A model generated the notes under the pieces. That model saw only the letters and a list, made by a program, of their open reading frames with translations. It did no database searches and had not been told where the DNA came from. Both the position numbers and the translations under genes were made by a program. Positions 1 through 5,682 of a stretch of DNA of 20,388 nucleotides are shown here, piece by piece. Within the stretch, counting starts at the first letter, position 1. Each line of letters starts with the position of its first letter. Origin of the DNA: Clostridium sp. UBA4548 (GTDB lineage Bacteria; Bacillota; Clostridia; Clostridiales; Clostridiaceae); contig NZ_DGLI01000008.1 in assembly GCF_002387895.1 (NCBI RefSeq), forward strand, positions 1 to 20,388, given 5' to 3'.

Positions 1-1544
1 ACAGACTTATTTACACACTCTTGATTTAATCTTTTCAAGTGGTTAGCTTGTAGCTGTTCAATTAAAGCATCAACTTCATCCTCTAGCTCTTCTGTGTGTT
101 TAGCTAGGTTCATATCAAGAACTTTTAATCCCTTCATTGTATTATCAAACATTTTCACGATAAGAGACTCTAGTTCCTGTAGCTCTTTAACAGCTATATC
201 GCTAAACTCAACATTGTTGTGAATAGAATTAGTTATCAATTGTTGAATATCCATTATATGATCTCCGATTCTCTCTACATTGTTAATGCTACTAATCATA
301 GCAGGAACCATAATTGACTCGGAATCATTTAAAGGTTGTTTAGAAATATCTACAATATATAAAGTAACATCCTTTTGTAATCCGTTAACAAGTTCTTCAT
401 TTTTCTTTACAGCTTCAAGAGGTTTTTCATCATTTTTATAGATAGAAAGCATAGTTGACTTTAACATATCCATTGTAATTTCAAAACCATGAGTAATTTC
501 TGATAAAGAAGCTTTAAAGGCAGCCACTGGAGTATTAAGTAGTAATCTATCTAAATACATAGCTCCCTGGTGAACTTTATCTTTACCCCTAATAACAGTT
601 TCTAAGAATTTAACATAATACTTAGTGATTGGAAGGAACAACACAGCACTTAGCACGTTAAATATTGTGTGAGAGTTTGCTATTTGAACACCTAAATCAC
701 CAGCTACACCTGGTTGAAGGTAGTTAGTTATCGCTATAATAGCTTTAATAAACCATGGGAAGAAAATTAAACATACAAGTACACCAATGATATTGTATAG
801 AGTATGTGCCCAAGCTGTTCTTCTAGCATGAAGATTAGCTGTTAAACTTGCAAGTTGAGCAGTGATACAAGTACCAATGTTATCTCCAAGCATTATAAGC
901 ACAGAAGTTTCTAAGTTTATTAAACCAGCTTGACCTAAAACCATAACCAACCCTACAGTAGCACTACTACTGTGAACAAGAGCTGTAGCTGCAGCTCCAA
1001 GAAATACTGCAATGAATGGGTTAGAAGCATACATTTCAAAAAAATGTCTAAGATCAGCACTTTCCTTCATGAAAGGAACTCCGCTATTAAGAATCTTTAA
1101 TCCAAGGAACATCATACCAAAGCCCATTAAGGCTTCACCAATGTTTTTAAGAGTTTTGTTTTTAGCAAAGTAACTAATAGCAAAACCAATGCCTAACACT
1201 GGAAGGGCGATATCTGTCAACTTAAACTTAAAACTAAAAGCCATAAGCTGAGCAGTAATGGTTGTACCAATATTTGCACCATATATAATACCTATTGCCT
1301 GAGGAAGTTTCATAAGGCCCGCGTTAACAAATCCAACTGTTAAAACCGTAATTGCAGTACTGCTTTGAACTAACACTGTTAAAAGTGTTCCAACTAGTAA
1401 TGCACTAAATACATTTCCGGTTAGTACAGATAGGATTTTCTTCATCATTTCCCCAGAGGCCTTTTCAAGACCTTCACCCATTTTATCTACACCATACATC
1501 AAAAGAGCAGTTCCACCTATTAAACCAAAAATAAGTTCTTTCAT
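1..1544 (-). CDS. Na/Pi cotransporter family protein with C-terminal PhoU-like domain (3' end outside window)
   Basis: Integral membrane protein of the Na/Pi-cotransporter II family, expected to move phosphate with sodium across the cytoplasmic membrane. The reading frame is open from ATG at 1544 to the window edge, about 514 codons. The inverted-duplicated transporter core is visible: QSST at residues 60-63 with GANIGTT at 89-95 in the first half, then HSSSA at 191-195 with a GDNIGT motif in the second half. From about residue 340 the protein becomes hydrophilic and helical, with a PhoU-like pattern including the segment NNVERIGDHI. GGAGGA lies 6 bases upstream of the ATG. An upstream promoter with a poor -35 and Pho-box-like repeats suggests induction by phosphate limitation, which is inference. 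The C-terminus is missing only because the window ends. The family call is firm, but the substrate is not proven by sequence. Confidence 0.93.
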   Translation of the reverse strand, partial: MKELIFGLIGGTALLMYGVDKMGEGLEKASGEMMKKILSVLTGNVFSALLVGTLLTVLVQSSTAITVLTVGFVNAGLMKLPQAIGIIYGANIGTTITAQLMAFSFKFKLTDIALPVLGIGFAISYFAKNKTLKNIGEALMGFGMMFLGLKILNSGVPFMKESADLRHFFEMYASNPFIAVFLGAAATALVHSSSATVGLVMVLGQAGLINLETSVLIMLGDNIGTCITAQLASLTANLHARRTAWAHTLYNIIGVLVCLIFFPWFIKAIIAITNYLQPGVAGDLGVQIANSHTIFNVLSAVLFLPITKYYVKFLETVIRGKDKVHQGAMYLDRLLLNTPVAAFKASLSEITHGFEITMDMLKSTMLSIYKNDEKPLEAVKKNEELVNGLQKDVTLYIVDISKQPLNDSESIMVPAMISSINNVERIGDHIMDIQQLITNSIHNNVEFSDIAVKELQELESLIVKMFDNTMKGLKVLDMNLAKHTEELEDEVDALIEQLQANHLKRLNQECVNKS

Positions 1545-1599
1545 ATATAATCCTCCAATACAACATATGTAAATAGGTTGTTAATAAAATTACATTCCT

Positions 1600-1670
1600 A
1601 TTATATAATAGTAAACTTTATGTGAGGTGAATTTAACTTAGATTTAACAGTAACATACTTAGATTTAACA
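1600..1670 (-). promoter_or_regulatory. Candidate Pho-regulated promoter of the Na/Pi cotransporter gene
   Basis: On the minus strand a good -10 TATAAT (1600-1605) has no recognisable -35 at 17 bp. Upstream of it, read on the plus strand, are TTAACT at 1633-1638, TTAACA at 1644-1649 and TTAACA at 1665-1670. These fall 11 and then 21 bp apart, inside a 14-bp direct repeat ACTTAGATTTAACA (1636-1649 and 1657-1670). PhoP boxes of Gram-positive bacteria are TTAACA-like hexamers repeated at about 11 bp, often with a weak -35. The downstream gene encodes a phosphate transporter, so PhoP activation is a plausible inference. Confidence 0.5.
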
Positions 1671-1693
1671 AAGGTGGTGGAAGGTGTAGAAAA

Positions 1694-2170
1694 CTATTGT
1701 AAATTTTCCAAAAGGCATATACTTTGAGAGGATATTCCTTCACCACTACCAGTAAAACCAAGGCCTTCTTCAGTGGTAGCTTTAACATTTACTCTATTTC
1801 TTTCAATTTTAAGAGCTGATGATATATTTTCAACCATTTTAGGAATATGAGGTAGCATTTTAGGTTTTTGAGCAATTATTGTAGCATCTATATTGCCTAT
1901 TTTATAGTTATTATCCTTAAGAAGACCACCTACATGTTCCAAGAGTTTTATACTAGAAATTCCTTTATAAGTATCATCTGTATCTGGAAAATGCTTTCCT
2001 ATATCACCTAAGGCAGCAGCACCTAGAAGACTGTCCATAATGGCATGAACTAAAACATCTGCATCTGAGTGTCCAAGAAGTCCTTTTTCATAAGGGATAG
2101 TTACCCCTCCAAGTATTAAATCTCTGTTTTCAACAAGCTTATGTACATCGTAACCAAGTCCAATTCGCAT
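1694..2170 (-). CDS. ispF: 2-C-methyl-D-erythritol 2,4-cyclodiphosphate synthase
   Basis: Cytosolic enzyme of the non-mevalonate (MEP) isoprenoid pathway. It converts 4-diphosphocytidyl-2-C-methylerythritol 2-phosphate to methylerythritol 2,4-cyclodiphosphate with loss of CMP. The 158-residue length is normal for the family, which works as a homotrimer. Metal ligands D8, H10 (in GYDVH) and H42 are present, followed by H34-S-D-A-D, the FPDTD substrate loop and the C-terminal signature VKATTEEGLGFTGSGEG. The start at 2170 has AAGGGTG upstream. The gene appears to be transcribed alone from a promoter near 2331-2359 through a structured leader of about 150 nt. No clear terminator is seen before the Na/Pi gene 149 bp downstream on the same strand, so read-through is possible. 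Confidence 0.97.
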   Translation of the reverse strand: MRIGLGYDVHKLVENRDLILGGVTIPYEKGLLGHSDADVLVHAIMDSLLGAAALGDIGKHFPDTDDTYKGISSIKLLEHVGGLLKDNNYKIGNIDATIIAQKPKMLPHIPKMVENISSALKIERNRVNVKATTEEGLGFTGSGEGISSQSICLLENLQ

Positions 2171-2204
2171 AAAAACACCCTTTCTTCAATTAAATATGAA
2201 TAAG

Positions 2205-2310
2205 TAATAATTTGTAGGAACCAAGGGCAACTCTTAACCTATGCATAACCTTGATTCCCCTGTGGACTTTGAAAGAAAGTAAGTAATGATTACCTTAAAA
2301 GTCCTATAGA
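2205..2310 (-). promoter_or_regulatory. Structured 5' leader of ispF (possible cis-regulatory RNA, class unknown)
   Basis: Read as minus-strand RNA, three hairpins can form. The first is a 7-bp stem GGACUUU/AAAGUCC (2298-2304 with 2264-2270), which encloses a second, small GUAA-UCA-UUAC hairpin. The third is a 10-bp stem GGAAUCAAGG/CCUUGGUUCC (2249-2258 with 2217-2226) around a 22-nt loop. The long stem has one U-G pair on the minus strand, which becomes an A/C mismatch on the plus strand, so folding favours the ispF-sense transcript. UAGGA at 2306-2302 could instead pair with UCCUA at 2219-2215, giving an alternative closing helix. I recognise no signature of T-box, TPP, FMN, SAM, c-di-GMP, purine or other common riboswitch classes. 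A regulatory role is inference. Confidence 0.4.
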
Positions 2311-2330
2311 ACGCCAGTTTATTATCTATA

Positions 2331-2359
2331 ATATTAGCACCGGAAAATTTTTTATACAA
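2331..2359 (-). promoter_or_regulatory. Candidate ispF promoter
   Basis: Minus-strand -35 TTGTAT (2354-2359), a 17-bp spacer and an extended -10 TGCTAATAT (TAATAT at 2331-2336). The start of transcription would be near 2324, leaving a leader of about 150 nt before the ispF ATG. Confidence 0.5.
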
Positions 2360-2457
2360 CTAATTAATATGTAAGCTCTCTCACAAAACCCATAAATGAT
2401 AAATAAAAGTTATCTAGTTCAGGATATAGGAATAGTTAAGATGCAGTTACTTTGTAG

Positions 2458-2485
2458 AATAAAAAAAGTACGCTGATTGCGTACT
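2458..2485 (-). terminator. Rho-independent terminator of the small basic protein gene
   Basis: On the minus strand, the 7-bp stem AGTACGC/GCGTACT (2479-2485 with 2467-2473) has a 5-nt loop and is followed by seven T residues. It lies 25 bp after the stop codon of the 55-residue gene and just before the ispF promoter, so it separates the two units. Confidence 0.8.
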
Positions 2486-2510
2486 GTAAAAATATAATAA
2501 AGTTATTTAA

Positions 2511-2678
2511 TTATATAAAGAATCTGAAGGCTAAGGATCTTAGAAAAAGGCTTTTATCATCATCACAAATATCTAAGAGTTTTATCAACCTAGAAATCCT
2601 ACCCCGTTTTTTCAACTTCCTCTTGGTATTTGTATTTTTCTTAGAGGTAAAGTCAACATGAACTACGTTATTCCCCAA
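2511..2678 (-). CDS. Small basic protein of unknown function (55 aa, TTG start)
   Basis: A short gene with every expected signal. There is an extended -10 promoter at 2722-2750, AGGAGG followed by an 8-base spacer and a TTG start at 2678, 55 sense codons, a TAA stop and a terminator 25 bp later. The protein begins (M)GNNVVHVDFTSKK and is rich in Lys/Arg in residues 13-33, with a run KRKLKKRGR. It then has an amphipathic LIKLLDICDDD stretch and ends in FLRSLAFRFFI. No signal peptide or membrane helix is evident. I do not recognise the family; a nucleic-acid-binding role is possible from the charge but unproven. Its promoter region abuts a cluster of DnaA-box-like sites, so DnaA might influence its expression. 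Confidence 0.65.
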   Translation of the reverse strand: MGNNVVHVDFTSKKNTNTKRKLKKRGRISRLIKLLDICDDDKSLFLRSLAFRFFI

Positions 2679-2721
2679 AACTAACGCCTCCTACCCATTA
2701 AAAACGGATTTATTAAATATA

Positions 2722-2750
2722 ATTATACCATAATTTGGGATATGTTTGAA
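2722..2750 (-). promoter_or_regulatory. Promoter of the small basic protein gene
   Basis: Minus-strand -35 TTCAAA (2745-2750), a 17-bp spacer and an extended -10 TGGTATAAT (TATAAT at 2722-2727). It lies about 45 bp upstream of the TTG start and about 65 bp from the nearest DnaA-box-like 9-mer. Confidence 0.65.
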
Positions 2751-2815
2751 TAAATAGCCTAATAATTGGCTTATAAATATTATAAAAAACAAGCAAATAA
2801 ATTATTATATGCAAG

Positions 2816-3090
2816 TTGTCCACAAATTATGCACATTATTGTTGATAATGTGGACAATTATAAATTTAATCTGTAATAATAATGTAAAAATTTGTTGAGC
2901 GAATTTTCTTATTTAGTAATATAATATGTAGTTATATGTTAAATCTTATATATTAACAGGAGTTCCACAAGTTATTAACATGCCATCTGTGGATAATGTT
3001 GATAATGTAGCAAGTTTTAACTGTGAGTAAGAAGTAAAGCAATAAATTTATAGGAAAACTCCTAACATTGTCCACAAACTATGTTGATAA
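2816..3090. other. Cluster of DnaA-box-like 9-mers around an A/T-rich core (origin-like or DnaA-binding region)
   Basis: This gene-free stretch carries close matches to the DnaA box TTATNCACA. TTGTCCACA occurs at 2816-2824 (+), 2849-2857 (-) and 3068-3076 (+). TTATGCACA is at 2827-2835 (+), and the perfect consensus TTATCCACA is at 2988-2996 (-). Weaker TTATCAACA copies lie at 2840-2848, 2997-3005 and 3082-3090 (all -), TTATTAACA at 2972-2980 (+) and TTACTCACA at 3022-3030 (-). Two strong/weak pairs directly abut (2840-2857 and 2988-3005). Between the two halves, 2858-2971 is almost pure A/T and could act as an unwinding element. No dnaA, dnaN or rpmH is next to it, so this may be a DnaA titration or regulatory cluster rather than the main origin. 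The box calls are by eye. Confidence 0.7.
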
Positions 3091-3100
3091 CTTTTAAAAA

Positions 3101-3134
3101 GCCAACCTACTATTAGTAGTAGGTTGGTTATTTT
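3101..3134. terminator. Strong hairpin, probably a bidirectional terminator or boundary
   Basis: An 11-bp perfect stem CCAACCTACTA/TAGTAGGTTGG (3102-3112 with 3117-3127) has a 4-nt TTAG loop. T-rich TTATTTT follows on the plus strand and AAAAA precedes it, so the minus transcript would also end in U's. It bounds the DnaA-box cluster on the right, and no gene ends directly before it. Confidence 0.55.
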
Positions 3135-3241
3135 CAGCTACAATATATAGTAGAAATAATTATCTTCAGGAAAACTTATAGTAAATAAATAAAATATTAC
3201 AGAAACTTCATCGATTATTAATATTCTGTATACATAAAATA

Positions 3242-3270
3242 TTTCAATAATTCTTTATAAGTGTTATAAT
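3242..3270 (+). promoter_or_regulatory. Promoter of the lipoprotein gene
   Basis: -35 TTTCAA (3242-3247), a 17-bp spacer and an extended -10 TGTTATAAT (TATAAT at 3265-3270). The ATG lies 63 bp downstream of the -10. Confidence 0.55.
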
Positions 3271-3332
3271 AATTTGGGTTGGACAACCTTATAAGAATAA
3301 ATTACCAAAGCGAAGAATTTGGAGGGGTTAAA

Positions 3333-3872
3333 ATGAAAAAGGTTTTATCAATAGTATTAGCAGCAGGTATGATGGTTTCAATAGTAGCTTGTGGAAACTC
3401 AAAAGCAACAAATGGAAACACTACAGAGCCAGCTAAAACAGAAAGCAAGGCAAAAACAGAGGAAAAAGTTGAAGTAACTTATGATAACTTTGTTTCTCTA
3501 TTAAACGGAACAGCTAATAAAGATTATTTCTATAATGAAATAAACACAATAAAATTAATGAAAAAAGAGGATGAAAAAGCTTACATAGCAAAAGCAAAAG
3601 CAATCGTAGACAAAGCTATGGCAGATAACAAGATTGATGCTGCAAAAGCTAAAGTTTATCCATACTACAAGAATGTAAATGGAGAGAAAACAGAAAAAGA
3701 TTATGTAGTAGTTTATGGTGATGATAAGGCTCCAACAACAGTTTATGAAATCACTTTAACAATACCAGATAACTATGAGCCAGCTTTAAAAGAAGCTAAA
3801 GAGAATAAAGAAATGGTTAGCCAAAAGCAATTTGCAGAATTATTCAAAGCAGAACTTGAAGCTGCAAAATAA
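3333..3872 (+). CDS. Small secreted lipoprotein of unknown function
   Basis: A 179-residue protein with a type II signal peptide: MKK, a hydrophobic stretch from about residue 4 to 19, and a lipobox ending IVAC with the lipidated Cys at position 20. The mature part starts with a Ser/Thr/Lys/Glu-rich linker (about residues 22-47). A soluble, Lys-rich, mostly helical domain follows, with a beta-prone middle (DYVVVYGDD and TVYEITLTIP). I recognise no family. The ATG at 3333 is chosen over an upstream in-frame TTG (3279) because GGAGGGG lies 5 bases before it and the signal peptide begins there. The gene is monocistronic, with its own promoter and a strong shared terminator at 3961-4011. It probably sits on the outer face of the membrane. 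Confidence 0.88.
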   Translation: MKKVLSIVLAAGMMVSIVACGNSKATNGNTTEPAKTESKAKTEEKVEVTYDNFVSLLNGTANKDYFYNEINTIKLMKKEDEKAYIAKAKAIVDKAMADNKIDAAKAKVYPYYKNVNGEKTEKDYVVVYGDDKAPTTVYEITLTIPDNYEPALKEAKENKEMVSQKQFAELFKAELEAAK

Positions 3873-3960
3873 TATATAAGAACTTACAGCATTTTCTAGG
3901 TATGCTAGGATAATCAAGAGATTCTAGATAGTATTTTTCTTGATAATGTTAATAGTTATA

Positions 3961-4011
3961 AAAATAGATGTATCACAATTGTAAGTATACAAAGTGACAC
4001 ATCTATTTTTT
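3961..4011. terminator. Bidirectional terminator between the convergent lipoprotein and rluF genes
   Basis: A long hairpin: AAATAGATGT (3962-3971) pairs with ACATCTATTT (3999-4008). After an A/C internal mismatch the stem continues as TCAC/GTGA and then TTGTA/TACAA. T runs follow on the plus strand (from 4006), and the mirrored A run before it gives U's on the minus strand. It can therefore serve both convergent transcripts. Confidence 0.85.
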
Positions 4012-4046
4012 ATCTTTTTAAAGTCAGTGGCTAATGACTTTAGGTT

Positions 4047-4793
4047 CTAATCAACAGAAGCCTCTTCGGTTTTAACAGAGGTTTCTACTAATTTATTAAT
4101 AGTGTTCATTTCAGCATCAGTAAGATATCTCCACTTACCAATTGGCAAGTCCTTTAAGGTTACATTCATAATTCTTATTCTTTGAAGCTTAGTTACGTTG
4201 TACCCTAAGTAATCACACATTCTTCTTATTTGTCTATTTAATCCTTGGGTTAAAATAATTCTAAATACATAAGTACCTTCTTTTTTTAATGTACACTTCT
4301 TTGTTACAGTGTCTAATATAGGCACACCATTGCTCATTTTCTTTATAAATTCTGTAGTAATTGGCTTATCTACTGTAACTATATATTCCTTCTCATGATT
4401 ATTTCCAGCTCTTAAGATCTTATTTACGATATCTCCATCATTAGTTAAGAAAATCAATCCTTCAGAGGGCTTATCTAGTCTGCCTATGGGGAAAATTCTT
4501 TCTTTAAAACCTATATAATCTATAATATTCCCCTTAACATGTAGTTCAGTAGTACAAGTTATTCCTACAGGCTTATTAAAGGCAAGGTAAATCTTTTTTT
4601 CCTTTGGACTAATATCACTGCCGTTTACAACAACCTTATCACCCTTATATACTTTGGCTCCTACCACTGCCTTTTCACCATTTACAAAGACTTTACCTTC
4701 TTCTATGAATTTATCGGCAGCCCTTCTTGAGCATATACCACTTTCACTAATATATTTATTTAATCTCATGGAACTTTCATTATTAACTGTCAT
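4047..4793 (-). CDS. rluF: 23S rRNA pseudouridine synthase of the RluF/RsuA type
   Basis: Modifies uridine to pseudouridine in rRNA; by family homology to E. coli RluF the target is in 23S rRNA near U2604. The 248-residue protein has an N-terminal S4 RNA-binding domain (about residues 9-56, MRLNKYISESGICSRRAADK). A pseudouridine synthase domain follows, with FNKPVGITCT (72-81), the catalytic loop GRLDKPSEGL with Asp107, and RAGNNHEKEY and LTQGLNRQIRRM further on. The RAGN-HEKEY and DKPIT segments point to RluF rather than RsuA or RluB. GGAG lies upstream of the start at 4793. It follows the RsgI-like gene by 38 bp on the same strand, so the two are probably co-transcribed, and it ends at a bidirectional terminator. 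The subfamily assignment is from memory of motifs. Confidence 0.93.
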   Translation of the reverse strand: MTVNNESSMRLNKYISESGICSRRAADKFIEEGKVFVNGEKAVVGAKVYKGDKVVVNGSDISPKEKKIYLAFNKPVGITCTTELHVKGNIIDYIGFKERIFPIGRLDKPSEGLIFLTNDGDIVNKILRAGNNHEKEYIVTVDKPITTEFIKKMSNGVPILDTVTKKCTLKKEGTYVFRIILTQGLNRQIRRMCDYLGYNVTKLQRIRIMNVTLKDLPIGKWRYLTDAEMNTINKLVETSVKTEEASVD

Positions 4794-4831
4794 AATATCT
4801 CCTTCAAATGTATAGATAATAGAATTACAAA

Positions 4832-5410
4832 TTAATTTGGTACAAGAGAAATTCTATTATCATTTTTATTTACCACAATATCATAGTTATGCTCATAAGC
4901 ATAATCGATAAACTTAGTAAAATTAAGAGGTTCTTTGTGACCAGCCTTAGTTATATACACATTTACTTTTCCCCTATCATAACCTGTATATGTGTCTAGT
5001 AGATTTTCCTTTAAGGCCTCGTCAAAAAGTATAATAAGACCTTCGTTTATTTCGTTGCCCTTAACAGAGGATTCTGCCACTAAATCTAAAGAGTCTCCAC
5101 CAATACTTGCTATATCAACAATCTTATTATTATTAATACCTATTTTAATATTTGAATTAAAGGACACCACAATAGAAGCATCAGCTCTAAAAAATAAGAA
5201 CTTAACAAGATATATTCCTGTTATAGAAACTATTATAAGGATGGATAAAAAAAGTACCAATTTGGAAGGAGGGGTAATTTCCTCTCCACTATAGGTTTCA
5301 TCTTTAACAGGTGTTTCATTAGTTCTTTTAACTGTTATAAATTCTTTATCCTCAGTCATCAAATAAACTTTATCATCATCAAAGTTCAATACCTTACCAC
5401 TTTTAATCAT
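4832..5410 (-). CDS. RsgI-like anti-sigma factor domain protein, short and without adjacent sigI
   Basis: A 192-residue single-pass membrane protein. Residues 1-30 match the RsgI N-terminal domain pattern (GKVLNFDDDKVYLMTEDKEF then ITVKR), which in the family binds sigma-I in the cytoplasm. After a short linker there is one transmembrane helix (about 51-73). The external part begins ADASIVVSFNSN, resembling the conserved RsgI post-membrane domain (DVNPSIELEVN-like), and the protein then ends. It lacks the long C-terminal sensing modules (carbohydrate-binding or PA14) seen in polysaccharide-sensing RsgI proteins. No sigma factor gene is beside it; upstream is a divergent membrane protein. The start at 5410 has a weak GGGGAT upstream. 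It heads a probable two-gene unit with rluF. A role in controlling a distant sigma-I-type factor is inference. Confidence 0.8.
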   Translation of the reverse strand: MIKSGKVLNFDDDKVYLMTEDKEFITVKRTNETPVKDETYSGEEITPPSKLVLFLSILIIVSITGIYLVKFLFFRADASIVVSFNSNIKIGINNNKIVDIASIGGDSLDLVAESSVKGNEINEGLIILFDEALKENLLDTYTGYDRGKVNVYITKAGHKEPLNFTKFIDYAYEHNYDIVVNKNDNRISLVPN

Positions 5411-5606
5411 ATAATTATCCCCGCTAAATATAATATATTTATAAATTGAAGACTTTATGGGTTCATAGCAAAGGCTTAAGAAAATAAGCTCTAAGAGAAA
5501 AATTTCAAGCTATTCACACAAAGTCTCATATTTACTTTTATATACTTAATATTATGGGAAAATCAGGGGGATTTCAAGTAGTTAAAATTGTTCAAAAAAA
5601 TATAAT

Positions 5607-5635
5607 TTGAATATTAAAAACCAAGATAGTATAAT
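5607..5635 (+). promoter_or_regulatory. Promoter of the 520-residue membrane protein gene
   Basis: -35 TTGAAT (5607-5612), a 17-bp spacer and a consensus -10 TATAAT (5630-5635), 48 bp upstream of the chosen ATG. Confidence 0.7.
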
Positions 5636-5682
5636 AACAGTTATAACATTTTTAATATTTTGTAAATTTGGGGGATAAAGGG

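Noticed and set aside
2171..2330. 6S RNA, tmRNA, SRP RNA or a standard riboswitch upstream of ispF
   Set aside because: I looked for their conserved sequence elements on both strands and found none; only generic hairpins are supported.
2816..3090. Naming the DnaA-box cluster as the chromosomal oriC
   Set aside because: The usual firmicute origin neighbours (dnaA, dnaN, rpmH) are absent and gene orientation to the right is mixed; I kept it as a DnaA-binding or origin-like region.
3279..3332. N-terminal extension of the lipoprotein from an upstream TTG
   Set aside because: The signal peptide starts at the ATG at 3333, which has GGAGGGG in the right place; the extension would bury the signal peptide.
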